Assembly (NCBI RefSeq): GCF_040869045.1
Contig: NC_090323.1
Coordinates: forward strand, 176,536,083-176,600,082
From: Eurosta solidaginis
Taxonomy: Eukaryota > Arthropoda > Insecta > Diptera > Tephritidae
DNA: 64,000 nt
Direction: 5' to 3'
The notes under the pieces are model-generated. The model worked only from the letters and a program-made list of their open reading frames with translations. It did no database searches and was not told the origin of the DNA. This document shows positions 1 through 11,364 of this stretch, in pieces; positions within the stretch are counted from its first letter, which is position 1; each line of letters starts with the position of its first letter. The position numbers were made by a program, and so were the translations under genes.

Positions 1-344
1 TATCCCAAAAAGGCGTCCACCTATAGACCTAATGTCCACTCCCTCTTAAAATGCACAGTAACAGCTTTCGTTTGATACGCATATCGTACAAACTTTCTAG
101 AGTCACTCCTGGCCCACCCTAATGGCGATATCCCAAAAAGGCGTCCACCTATAGACCTAATGTCCACTCCCTCTTAAAATGCACAGTAACAGCTTTCGTT
201 TGATACCCATATCGTACAAACATTCTAGAGTCACCCCTGGCCCACCCTAATGGCGATATCTCGAAAAGGCGTCCACCTATAGACCTAATGCCCACTCCCT
301 CTTAAAATTCACAGTAACACCTTTCGTTTGATACCTATATCGTA
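1..344 (+). mobile_element. R-family (Helentron/DINE-1-like) element copy A, left piece
   Basis: Nearly three monomers of a tandem repeat with an exact 128-bp period (the phrase TATCYC.AAAAGGCGTCC begins at 1, 129 and 257). The repeat stops abruptly at CGTA (341-344), where a TA-flanked transposon interrupts it. The same monomer array resumes at 6267 and runs to the element end at 6910. The element continues to the left beyond the window. No protein is encoded here. Confidence 0.85.
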
Positions 345-819
345 GAGTAAGTTCGGTAAATATGGCCCATGCGTATATTATGGCCCACATTAATATACTC
401 TGAACCGCAAGTCCAAGAAGCCACGTTGCAACTTCATTTCGTACATTTTTCGTCATAGCGCCACTCAGTATTGTTTAATCAGTGTAGTGACGCAGATGTG
501 CGCGATACATTAGAGATATTTTTTTTGTGATAACTTAAGACTTTTTTAGTGCATTTTCGTAAGTTTTTATCTCTTTAATTTTAATTGAAAAATATGTGTT
601 ATCGTGTTAAAAGTGTAGTGAATAAATATATAGTTCTGGAAGTGGAATTCAATTTTAATGAACAACTCGTAATCTGTAGTAAAATATAAAAGTTTGGAAA
701 ATTACTTACTGCGGATAATATGGCCCATTACGATATTGATAATATGGACCAGTAGGCCATATTTGACAACTTTTTATTTAATACGAGTAACGTTATTTCT
801 TTTCGTATGAAGGATTAAA

Positions 820-2166
820 ATGACGTCAAATCCGACTCAAGATTCCAAAAAACGACAGTCGTGGAGCAAGAAGAATTTGACTAGGGCTATCTCGGCTGTA
901 GAAATGAGGAAGATGGGGTTCCTGAAGGCGTCTGAGGAATATAATGTAGCTAAAACCCCATTGCGCCATTTATTTGCTGATCATGGACGACCTATTGATG
1001 AAGTTGTGGCAGCTAAGCTAGGAAGGAGGCGAAATTGTTCGGTCTAACGAGCAATGACATAAAATCACTAGCTTTTCAAGTGGCGCTAAAAAACAATTTA
1101 CCAAACCCTTTTTCTATAGCGAAGGAAACAGCAGGAAAATATTGGTTGCGTTTGTTTTTAGACGCCACTCGTCTTTATCGTTCCGTCAACCAACCAGTAC
1201 ATCTGTAGCTCGAGCAAAGGGTTTTTCTACAGAAAATATTGCAATTTTCTTTGGTCTTCTCCAAAGGGAAATGGAAACATATTCATTTTCCCCCAATAAT
1301 ATTTATAATGTTGATGAACTTGGCTCTGAAAGGCAGGATCTTTGATTACAGCCATTTTATGTATGAATGCAGGTGAATGTTTCATACCACCCATGTTCAT
1401 TTTTCCCGGAAAAAAAGACAATCCACTTCTAATGAAAGGAGTACCTCCTCGATCCAAGCATGCTAATCATCCCTCTGGATGGGTTCAAACTAATTTATTC
1501 ACCAAATGGTTCAAGCACTTCCTTTCAGTAGTTAAACCTTTAGATGGCCATGCAAGTCACACAAGAAGCACTGAAATCATAGAGCTAGCTGGAAAAAATA
1601 CGCGCGCCATTCCTCCCCACTCAAGCCACCAAATTCAACCCCTTTAAAAAATATTTGACCGAGGAAATCAGGTGTTGGATTATTAATCATGCAAAAGCAT
1701 TGACTCAATATGACATTATTGAATTATTTGGTCGAGCGTACATGAAAGCTCAAAGTGAAAGAATCTTTAAACAAATTTAATGGCGAAAAACATATCACGA
1801 AAGGAAGGCCGAAATCTGCAAAATACAATAAAAAGCGAAAGAATTTAATAAGCATGGTACTTATGTGTAGGAAAATTTGAACTGAAACAATGTTTATCTA
1901 CCTTAAACGTATTTTTCAGAAGAAAGCCCAACATGTGGAAGAAACCTCTTCATCAGAAAGCGACAATTTAATCTTGACTGATTCACCAGATCTTAGCCCT
2001 GACAGATCCAACCAAGAAGATGCCAAATGTATCTATTGTTTATATTTATTTTCGGATGACAAGGAGGAGAAGCGTGGATACAATGTGTTGTATACGCAAT
2101 GTGGCACATGAACTTTGTTCAGCAAACGAAAAAGAATATTTCATTTGCGAATTTTGCTGCTCCTAA
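820..2166 (+). pseudogene. pogo/Tigger-like DDE transposase, decayed
   Basis: A transposase would cut and paste the surrounding element, but this copy is dead. ATG at 820 opens a frame with a pipsqueak/CENP-B-type helix-turn-helix (about residues 20-50: KKNLTRAISAVEMRKMGFLK, then KASEEYNVAKTPLRHLF). The frame shifts near 1045 and again near 1165. The next part carries the first catalytic aspartate (NVDELG, near 1311). 1342-1647 carries FIPPMFIFPGKKD, HPSGWVQTNLFTKWFKHF, the second aspartate in LDGHASHT and PPHSSHQIQPL, as in the DDE_1 family. The segment after QPL that should hold the third acidic residue is missing, and short deletions precede LITAILC-like and LDGH. The tail (1890-2166) is serine/acid-rich and then cysteine-rich (CIYC... 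HELCS... FICEFCC), resembling a PHD-like zinc finger broken by a frameshift near 2075. Confidence 0.85.
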
Positions 2167-2408
2167 TCTCATTTTAATATGGACCACCGTAGTCCATATT
2201 TAACACGGGATGGTCTATATTATCCGCACATTTTTGCTATGGCTAAAATTGAAGTACCTTACGTTTTTTATACTCAGTTGAGCAGAGCTCACAGAGTATA
2301 TTAAGTTTGATTGGATAACGGTTGGTTGTACATATATAAAGGAATCGAGATAGATATAGACTTCCATATATCAAAATAATCAGGATCGAAAAAAAATTTG
2401 ATTGAGCC

Positions 2409-4340
2409 ATGTCCGTCCGTCCGTCCGTCCGTCCGTCCGTTAACACGATAACTTGAGTAAATTTTGAGGTATCTTGATGAAATTTGGTATGTAGGTTCCT
2501 GAGCACTCATCTCAGATCGCTATTTAAAATGAACGATATCGGACTATAACCACGCCCACTTTTTCGATATCGAAAATTTCGAAAAACCGAAAAAGTGCGA
2601 TAATTCATTACAAAAGACCGATAAAGCGACGAAACTTGGTAGATGAGATGAACTTATGACGCAGAATAGAAAATTAGTAAAATTTTGGACAATGGGCGTG
2701 GCACCGCCCACTTTTAAAAGAAGGTAATTTAAAATTTTGCAAGGTGTAATTTGGCAGTCGTTGAAGATATCATGATGAAATTTGTCGCGAACGTTACTAC
2801 TATTACTATATGTACGCTTAATAAAAATTAGCAAAATCGGGGAAGGACCACGCCCACTTTAAAAAAAAAATTTTTTTTAAAGTAAAATTTTTACAAAAAA
2901 TTTAATATCTTTACAGTATATAAGTAAATTCTGTCAACATTCAACTCCAGTAATGATATGGTGCAACAAAATACAAAAATAAAAGCAAATTTCAAAATGG
3001 GCGTGGCTCCGCCCTTTTTCATTTAATTTGTCTAGGATACTTTTAACGCCATAAGTCGAACAAAAATTAACCAATCCTTTTGAAATTTGGTAGGGGAGTA
3101 GATTTTACGACGTTAACTGTTTTCTGTGAAAATGGGCGAAATCGGTTGATGCCACGCCCAGTTTTTATACACAGTCGTCCGTCCGTCCGTCCGTCTGTCC
3201 GTTAACACGATAACTTGAGTAAATTTTGAGGTATCTTCATGAAATTTGGTATATATGTTCCTGGGCACTCATCTCAGATCGCTATTTAAAATGAACGATA
3301 TCGGACAATAACCACGCCCAATTTTTCGATATCGAAAATTTCGAAAAATCAAAAAAGTGCGATAATTCATTACCAAATACGCATTAAGCGATGAAACTTG
3401 GTAAGTGAATTGAGCTTATGACGCAGAATAGAAAACTAGTAAAATTTTGGCCATTGGGCGTGGCACCGCCCACTTTTAAATGAAGGTAATTTAGAAGTTT
3501 TGCAAGCTGTAATTTGGCAGTCGTTAAAGATATCATGATGAAATTTGGCAGGAACATTACCCTTATTACTTTATGTCTGCTTAACAAAAATTAGCAAAAT
3601 CGGAGAACGACCACGCCCACTTTTTAAAAAAAAATTTTTTTTAATTCAAATTTTAAAAGAAGAGTTAATATCTTTACAGCATATAAGTAAATTATGCCAA
3701 CATTCAACTCCAGTAATGATGTGGTGCAACAAATTACAAAAATAAAAGAAAATTTTAAAATGGGCGTGGCTCCGCCCTTTTTCATTTAATTTGTCTAGGA
3801 TGCTTTTAATGCCATAAGTCGAACAAAAATTAACCAATCCTTGTGAAATTTGGTAGAGGCTTGGCTCCTAGGACGATAACTATTTTCTGTGAAAAAGGAC
3901 GAAATCGGTTGAAGCCACGCCCAGTTTTTATACACAGTCCACCGTCTGTCCTTCCGCTCGGCCGTTAACACAATAACTTGAGCAAAAATCGATATATCTT
4001 TACTAAACTTAGCACACGTACTTATCTGTGCTCACTTTATCTCGATATAAAAAATGGCCGAAATCCGACCATAACCACGCCCACTTTATCGATATCGAAA
4101 ATTACGAAAAATAAAAAAATGCCATAATTCTATACCAAATACGAAAAAAGGGATGAAACATTGTAACTGGATTGGTTTATTTACGCAAAATATAACTTTG
4201 GAAAAAACTTTGTAAAATGGGTGTGACACCTACCATATTAAGTAGAAGAAAATGAAAAAGTTCTACAAGGCGAAATCAACTGCCCTTGGAATCTTGGCAG
4301 GAATACTGTTAGTGGTATTCCATATATAAATAAATTAGCA
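2409..4340 (+). repeat. Three ~762-bp body units of R copy B
   Basis: The phrase GTTAACACRATAACTTGAG recurs with TAACAC at 2441, 3203 and 3966 (spacings 762 and 763). Each unit begins with a (GTCC)n or GTCTGTCC run and contains CGCCCACTTT followed by TCGATATCGAAAAT, and an AATGGGCGTGGC...CCGCCC block. The first two units are closely alike; the third is diverged. The other copies in the window (C, D, E) contain only two units, corresponding to the first and third. Confidence 0.8.
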
Positions 4341-4439
4341 GTACCCGACAGATGATTTTCTGGATTACCTGGTCCACATTTTGGTCGATATCCCGAGAAC
4401 GCCTTCACATATACATCTAAGGGCCACTCTCTTTTAAAA

Positions 4440-6010
4440 CCCTCATTAATACCTTTAATTTGATACCCATATCGTACAAACACATTCTAGAGTCACCCCT
4501 GGCCCACCCTAATGGCGATATCTCGAAAAGGCGTCCACCTATAGACCTAATGCCCACTCCCTATTAAAATGCTCAGTAACACCTTTCGTTTGATACCCAT
4601 ATCGTACAAACATTCTAGAGTCACCCCTGGCCCACCTTAATAGCGATATCTCGAAAAGGCGTCCACCTATAGACCTAATGCCCACTCCCTATTAAAATGC
4701 TCAGTAACACCTTTCGTTTGATACCCATATCGTACAAACATTCTAGAGTCACCCCTGGCCCACCCTAATGGCGGTATCTCGAAAAGGCGTCCACCTATAG
4801 ACCTAATGTCCACTCCCTCTTAAAATGCTCAGTAACACCTTTCGTTTGATACCCGTATCGTACAAACATTCTAGAGTCACCCCTGGCCCACCCTAATGGC
4901 GATATCTCGAAAAGGCGTCCACCTATAGACCTAATGTCCACTCCCTCTTAAAATGCTCAGTAACACCTTTCGTTTCATACCCATATCGTACAAACATTCT
5001 AGAGTCACCCCTGGCCCACCCTAATGGCGATATCTCGAAAAGGCGTCCACCTATAGACTTAATGCCCACTCTCTCTTGAAATGCTCACTAACACCTTTCG
5101 TTTGATACCCATATCGTACAAACATTCTAGAGTCACCCTTGGTCCACCTTTATGGCGATATCTCGAAAAGGCGTCCACCTATTGAACTAAGGATTACTCC
5201 CTTTTAAAATACTCATTACCACTTTTCATTTGATACCCATATCGTACAAACACATTCTAGAGTCACCTCTGGCCCACCCTAATGGCGATATCTCGAAAAG
5301 GCGTCCACCTATAGACCTAATGCCCACTCCCTCTTAAAATGCTCAGTAACACCTTTCGTTTGATACCCATATCGTACAAACATTCTAGAGTCACCCCTGC
5401 CCACCCTAATGACGATATCTCGAAAAGGCGTCCACCTATAGACCTCATGCCCACTCCCTCTTAAAATGCTCAGTAACACCTTTCGTTTGATATGGCGATA
5501 TCTCGAAACGGCGTCGACCTATGGAACTAAGGATCACTCCTTTTCAAAATACTCATTAACAGCTTTCATTCGATACCCATATCGTACAAACATATTCTAG
5601 AGTCACCCCTGGTCCACCTTTATGGCGATTTCTCGAAAAGGCGTTCACCTATAGAACTAAAGCCCATTCCCTTTTAAAATACTCATTACCACCTTTCATT
5701 TGATACCCATATCGTACAAACACATTCTAGAGTCACCCCTAGTCCACCTTAATGGCGATATCTCGAAAAGGCGTCCACCGATAGACCTAAGGCCCACTCC
5801 CTCTTAAAATGCTCAGTAACACCTTTCATTTGATACCCATATCGTACAAACAAATTCTAGAGTCAGCCCTGGTCCACCTTTATGGCGATATCCCTAAATG
5901 GCGTCCATCAATAGAACTATGGCCTACTCTCTCTTAAAATACTCTTTAATACCTTCCATTTGATACACATGTCATACAACCACATTCCAGGGTTACCCTA
6001 GGTCCATTTT
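4440..6010 (+). repeat. 128-bp minisatellite block of R copy B (~12-13 monomers)
   Basis: Head-to-tail monomers marked by CTCGAAAAGGCGTCCACCTA and CATATCGTACAAACA. The central monomers are nearly identical; those near the 3' end (from about 5460) are more diverged, with CCCTAAATGGCGTCCATC in the last. One monomer near 5490 is internally deleted. The gradient of divergence suggests that the array expands from its centre. Confidence 0.9.
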
Positions 6011-6266
6011 CCTACATGGTGATTTCCCTTATTTTGTCTCCATAGCTCTCAACTGAGTATGTAATGTTCGGTTACACCCGAACTTAGCCTTCCTTACTTG
6101 TTAATAATAACTTTTATATATTTTATTTTATTGACTATTTCTTATTGCATATTGAATTCGCAATATTTTCGAAAAACTTCAAAATAAAAAGTGAATTGAA
6201 TAGCTTTGAATATAGGTTTTTATTCACGAAAAAGGTAAGGGTGGTCCATATTTACCCAACTTAATC

Positions 6267-6910
6267 TACAAACATTCTAGAGTCACCCCTGGCCCACCCT
6301 AATGGCGATATCTCGAAAAGGCGTCCACCTATAGACCTAATGCCCTCTCCCTCTTAAAATGCTCAGTAACACCTTTCGTTTGATACCCATATCGTACAAA
6401 CATATTCTAGAGTCACCTCTGGTCCACCTTTATGGCGATTTCTCGAAAAGGCGTTCACCTATAGAACTAAAGCCCATTCCCTTTTAAAATACTCATTACC
6501 ACCTATCATTTGATACCCATATCGTACAAACACATTCTAGAGTCACCCCTGGTGCACCTTAATGGCGATATCTCGAAAAGGCGTCCACCAATAGACCTAA
6601 AGCCCACTCCCTCTTAAAATGCTCAGTAACACCTTTCATTTGATACCCATATCGTACAAACAAATTCTAGAGTCAGCCCTGGTCCACCTTTATGGCGATA
6701 TCCCTAAATGGCGTCCATCCATTGAACTATGGCCTTCTCTCTCTTAAAATACTCTTTAATACCTTCCATTTGATACACATGTCATACAACCACCTTCCAG
6801 GGTTACCCTAGGTTCATTTTCCTACATGGTGATTTTCCTTATTTTGTCTCCAAAGCTCTCAACTGAGTATGTAATGTTCGGTTACACCCGAACTTAGCCT
6901 TCCTTACTTG
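6267..6910 (+). mobile_element. R-family element copy A, right piece with 3' terminus
   Basis: Resumes the 128-bp monomers broken at 344, continues about 4.6 units, then has the subterminal repeat CTCAACTGAG, hairpin TTCGGTTACACCCGAA (6877-6892) and end CTTCCTTACTTG at 6910, followed by TTTGG. The last monomers match those at the end of copy B closely. Confidence 0.85.
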
Positions 6911-7282
6911 TTTGGACAAATTTTACTTACACGTAAAATCATAGGTCTTTATTTAACAGATTCTTTGTTTTTCATTCTAGGTGCTTTAAAAAAAATGAAA
7001 TCAGAAATAATGAGTCAACTTTTGTTCAAACTCACTAAATTTATTTATTTATAACAAATAATTGCAAATTTGACCCAAATGTTTTTTGCATTTACAGATT
7101 TTATGCTCATTTTAGATATAGCACGTCTTATAGTGAACAAAAAATAAATAAATTTGCTACAAAGATATTACATTAAAATTTGTATATTGTCTTTTATGCT
7201 AATTTATTTTTATATTTTTATTTTATTTTTTATGAAGGTATCCTCTATTCTATTCGAAATTTTCGTTTTCGTTTACATATTA

Positions 7283-7354
7283 CATATGTATTTATAATTA
7301 ATTAAATTAATTTATAATTAATTAAATTAATTAAATTAATTATAAATACATATG
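7283..7354. repeat. AT-only inverted repeat (potential cruciform)
   Basis: Perfect 21-bp arms (7283-7303, CATATGTATTTATAATTAAT plus T, and 7334-7354) around a TTAATT-rich centre. Its surroundings (6911-7936) are AT-rich intergenic DNA in which I see no gene. It could be the scar of a small foldback element. Confidence 0.8.
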
Positions 7355-7936
7355 GAATAGTAAAGCGCCAATTGCATACCTAACCGGTGGTGTGAAATAG
7401 GTTAAATTCCTTTAGCACATTTCTTCGTTCTTAACTAAAAATTCGTGTTTTTTGAATTATGACGCCATTGAAGTAAATGGGCGATACACATAAATGTAGT
7501 TTATATTGGTGATATAGGCCTACTGGGGAACCGAGCACCCAAAACTAGCTTCGGTAGCGCGACAACGGCGTATCTCCCGGGTGGTGTGGAAAAAGCAAAT
7601 TTTCAATTCAATTTCAAGTAATTTCACCACAATTCTATGTAAATTTCATTTGATTTTACTTATTTGTTATATTTTTTTTAAGGAGCTCCATACCAAAACT
7701 TATAATTACATTTGAAAAGTTTATAGAAAATTTAAGAAAATACAATCAAAGATTATAACGTCTTAGGTTAAATTCAAAATTTTAATGAGAACTTTAAGTA
7801 AGATAGATCAGTTTGCTATATTTCCACTCACTGCTCAACTATTAACGCATTATTGCACTACCCCAACACTGGATGCATAAGAGTGATTTGAAAAAATACA
7901 AGTTGGTCGAATTTCGACCACGGGCGATACTAGTTA

Positions 7937-8833
7937 TCTATAATATGAAAATAAGTCGGGTTTTCCTTCCTGACGCTATAACTCCAGAATGCACGAACCG
8001 ACTTCCACGGTTTTGCATTATTTGGAAAGGTCTCGGGCTCCGTGAGGTTTGTAGCAAAGAAAATTCAGGGTCTCGAGATATAGGCCAAAACGTGGACCAG
8101 AGTACCCATAGAATGTGTTTTTAAAATATGGATATCAAATGAAAGCTGTTGATGAGTGCTTTTGTAGAGGATAATTTTTATACCCCTGGGTGACTAGGGT
8201 CTCGAGATATAGGCCAAAACGTGGACCCGGGTACCCCTAGAATGTGTTTATAGGATATGGATATGAAACGAAAGCTGTTGATGAGTGCTTTAGTAGAGGG
8301 TAATTTTCATACCGCTGGGTAACTAGGGTCTCGATATATAGGCCAAAACGTGGACCCGGGTACCCCTAGAATGTGTTTATAGGATATGGATATGAAACGA
8401 AAGCTGTTGATGAGTGCTTTAGTAGAAGGTAATTTGTATACCCCTGGGTTACTAGGGTCTCGAGATATAGGCCAAAACGTGGGCCCGTGAACACCTAGAT
8501 AGTGTTTTTACATTATGGGTATCAAATGAACTCTGTTGCTGAGACTCGGAATGGGACTGGAATAAAATACATACCACCCTCTGGGACTGGCAATAAGATA
8601 CGAAGAAAAATGAGAAAAACTTGAGAGAAGAGAAAAGAAAGAATGAGACTGAGAAAGATATAGAATGAGACGAAGATGGAGATAGACGATGCGAAAAATA
8701 CGGAGGGAGGAGTGAATACAAAGATTAGGAAAGAGTGTAGAAGGTCGAGGGCAGAGTTAGACGGGAGAAATCTTATAAAATGTATGCAGATAGACCAAAT
8801 TTAGGGCAGAACAACGTCTGCCGGGTCTGCTAG
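7937..8833 (+). mobile_element. Non-autonomous Helitron, both ends present
   Basis: Starts TCTATAATATGAAAATAAGT directly after A (7936) and ends ...GGGTCTGCTAG directly before T (8834): the A|TC...CTAG|T arrangement of Helitrons, without target duplication. A 6-bp stem hairpin (GGCAGA, loop ACAACG, TCTGCC, 8805-8822) lies 11 nt before the end. The middle holds tandem units with period about 129 bp (TAGAATGTGTTTATAGGATA at 8238 and 8367, an earlier diverged unit near 8110), which are homologous to the 128-bp monomer of the R elements. A purine-rich tract (about 8590-8760) follows. No Rep/helicase coding sequence is present. Confidence 0.88.
8805..8822 (+). repeat. Helitron 3' terminal hairpin
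   Basis: Perfect stem GGCAGA/TCTGCC with a six-base loop, ending 11 nt before the CTAG terminus at 8830-8833. In Helitrons this hairpin acts as the rolling-circle stop signal. Confidence 0.85.
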
Positions 8834-8951
8834 TTTTATATATTCAAAAATTATAAACCAATAAAGTCGTAGGCTGAAGATATCTTCTATAAGTAGACTG
8901 AAATACATATTTAATAATAATATTATTATAATACATTAGTAAAACCAATAT

Positions 8952-9543
8952 CTATGTGTAAAATTTGCCCGCCTTTGAGAAACCGAACATATCAATGATA
9001 TCATCAAAATTTATCATTTCAAATTTTTCTTTTCCCACACTTGATAATGTTAGGTCACTTAGTCGACCTTGCCCCATCGTTGATCGTAAATATGTCAAAA
9101 TCAGTTTTAATTTGCTGAATGAACTTTCGCAGCTGGCAATTGATACTGAGATAGTCAAGAGTATTTGAAGTGTCACTCGCAAGAAAAACATCTTTTCCAT
9201 ACGAGATTATAAAAGTAAATAATTCTATCAGAGTTTTAGGTTCAATTTCTTTTCTACGATCTGTATTATAAAATTCATCCAAGGTCTTACAATTTCTTTC
9301 TAAATCGTTACTATCCTTGTTTAACAAATCTCCAACGTACAAGAGAAATCTAAATTTAAAATTAAAGTCATTTAGTCGTATAAATTTTGTTCGTGTTTCT
9401 TGTTGGAGACGATCGAGAACACTTTTTATAATGCGAGAAATTTCACATTCTGTCGAAAGACCTACATCTCTATCCGATTCTCCGGGCATTTTCCAGCGCC
9501 TTCTTACTCGTTTCACTATATCAATATCCCGACTAAACACTCT
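8952..9543 (-). pseudogene. hAT-superfamily transposase C-terminal remnant (ZMYM1-like)
   Basis: Two reverse-strand frames join with one frameshift near 9180. The upstream part (9540 down to 9180) begins SRDIDIVKRVRRRWKMPGES and resembles the region before the C-terminal domain in ZMYM1-like hAT proteins. The downstream part contains SIASCESSFSKLKLILTYLR followed by STMGQGRLSDLTLSSV, the hallmark of the hAT dimerisation domain, and then DDIIDMFGFSKAGK before the stop at 8952. The N-terminal zinc finger and the first catalytic region are absent. I could not define inverted repeats or an 8-bp duplication, so this is a fragment. Confidence 0.85.
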
Positions 9544-11323
9544 GGGCTAGAAGGCTCCACGTGCTATTTTCAAGTCGTTACCGAGATAGTGGGCTACTGC
9601 GTGTACGGCTGATTTCCGCAACTTAACGGAAGATTGACCCGAAGGGAACTATCATCAACGCTAATACTCCTCAAAATGTTCGTGGGGTGTCCTTACCGCT
9701 GCAAGGAGAAAATGAAAACTAAAACTCGGGCATCATTGCTATAGAAGAAGTAGATAGATAGTCAAGCATTAAGCCGAGGTTTCTTTCTTGCGATTTGCGA
9801 ACTTCATCATAGCGAAGTATGTATGTACATATATGAGTAGCATTAGTTTAAGCATAACGTTGAAATATCATCATGATTACGAGCCAATGCTATTTATAGC
9901 GATTGGGTTAACTTACAAGTTTCTATGGTAGATCCTGGGAGTAATAGCCAGCATGTTCTGGAAGTGTTGGCCTGCATTAATGGAGGCCTATCCAAGATGA
10001 TCTTTGATGACCTCATTCAGAAACATAGTCCAGTTCCCGACTTCAAAAACTTGTATATCTGCCGGGGCCACAAATTTGATAAGTGTTAAAATGCTTTCTC
10101 TCAAATATCAAGGACCAAGGATGAAATATCGAATCTATGTTCTTGCCAATATGTAATGCGACACTGGGGGCACGCGATAAAAAGGGAAAAAACTCGAGGT
10201 TCCTCATTGGGGAGCCAAAATAAGAACTTTGCCGAACGACTACTTGAAGGAGATGAGGATATGGTTTCTTCAATTCCTAGTATAGTGCAATAGCGTCTTA
10301 CTACCAATGATTAGAGTTGCGTAATAGGTAAGGAAATACACGTGAGCTGGTACACAAACGCCAGAAACGTGTTGTGAAACAGCAACGAAATATATAGTGA
10401 ACAACCCGAGTCTCTCTTTGATTATATAATATCAAATAATATACATATATGTTTGTAGGGAGGGCGTCTCTTTTACCTTTATCTTCCCAAATTGAGAGAA
10501 CTTGGCTGGGTGAGAAGAAGTCATTGAGATCGCAATAGCAATTTTCTCACAATATATCAAAGCAAGAAACTGTAAAGTGCTGAAAATGTGGTTTTTATAT
10601 AAATTACAAGCGGGCGATAAAAGCAACGCGTAAAACCAAAAAACGAGAATCTTCGTTTTAGCAATCAGTAAAACCAATGCAAAACTCTTTGTAGTATTCA
10701 AAGTGATCTGTCCTCTACAATGGCAGATAAATTCAAATTTTTAACGACCACTACTAATGGAATGATTTGGGCATCCCTGTCGGAATATTAAAAAACATAA
10801 TACCTGTGAATATAAAATTCTGGCAATAATATTTCGAAGCAAACCGGTTTAAGCACTGTGCCATCTTCAGTGCTATATTTTTTTCCGAACGGAAATTTGC
10901 TTCAATGTGCAACGGGATGAATCACTCAGCTAGGCTTGCGAAGATTTTGTTTTGCATCCATTCAAAGAAGATCATTGTAGCCTGCCTCTTCAATAAATAC
11001 CTCCTCACCATATACAAATAAAAAAAAAAAAAAATATATATGGGATGCTGAAAAAGTCCAAAAAATAGCAACATAAATTATAAGCTAGCAGCTTTACCAC
11101 CTCTGATGAGCCCCAGACTCTAAATATATCCCAAAATAACCCTACACAAATAGTTAAAGGAGTGCTACATAAATTGAAGATGTAAAGATGGAGATCCTTC
11201 CTTTCTGTGATGGGTGTAATCATGGAAAAGGGGTTGGGAAAATAAAGAGAATAGGCACAGGACTTAATCCGTAACCTAAATTTGCATAAGACCTCATAAA
11301 AAAATACATGCCACTAACATGAC
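9544..11323. other. Intergenic, no gene recognised
   Basis: Only short chance frames. The stretch 10195-10235 (CCAAAATAAGAACTTTGCCG) resembles part of the repeat at 62727-63000 and may be a fragment of it. An A-run of 15 lies at about 11022-11036. Confidence 0.5.
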
Positions 11324-11332
11324 AGCTTCCAT

Positions 11333-11336
<4 letters not shown>

Positions 11337-11364
<28 letters not shown>

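Larger units (their letters stand above)
2269..6100 (+). mobile_element. R-family (Helentron/DINE-1-like) element copy B, complete, nested
   Basis: A 3,832-bp element inside the pogo-like transposon. It starts TATACTCAGTTGAGCAGAGC and ends with subterminal inverted repeat CTCAACTGAG (6048-6057), a 16-nt hairpin TTCGGTTACACCCGAA (6067-6082) and CTTCCTTACTTG. Order: 5' subterminal repeat, three ~762-bp body units, about 13 monomers of 128 bp, 3' subterminal repeat, hairpin, end. This is the architecture described for DINE-1/Helentron-associated elements; assignment to them is inference. Flanks are T-rich (CGTTTTT before, TTAAT after) with no obvious target duplication. It carries no credible protein; frames such as 4238-4483 are read-throughs of the tandem repeat. 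Confidence 0.75.
345..6266 (+). mobile_element. pogo-like (Tc1/mariner superfamily) DNA transposon, interrupted
   Basis: The boundaries come from the repeat it sits in. The 128-bp monomer reads ...ATATCGTA before 345 and TACAAACATTC after 6266, so TA (343-344 and 6267-6268) is the duplicated target. The two termini form an imperfect inverted repeat of about 25 bp: left GAGTAAGTTCGGTAAATATG followed by GCCCA, right (reverse complement) GATTAAGTTGGGTAAATATG followed by GACCA, with three mismatches. Removing the nested R copy B (2269-6100) leaves about 2.1 kb, the usual size for a pogo-type element. A motif TATGGMCCA is iterated near both ends. The interior carries a decayed transposase (820-2166). 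Confidence 0.85.

Noticed and set aside
1..6910. Tandem 128-bp repeats as a CRISPR array
   Set aside because: Repeats are contiguous with no unique spacers, in an animal genome, and belong to a transposon.
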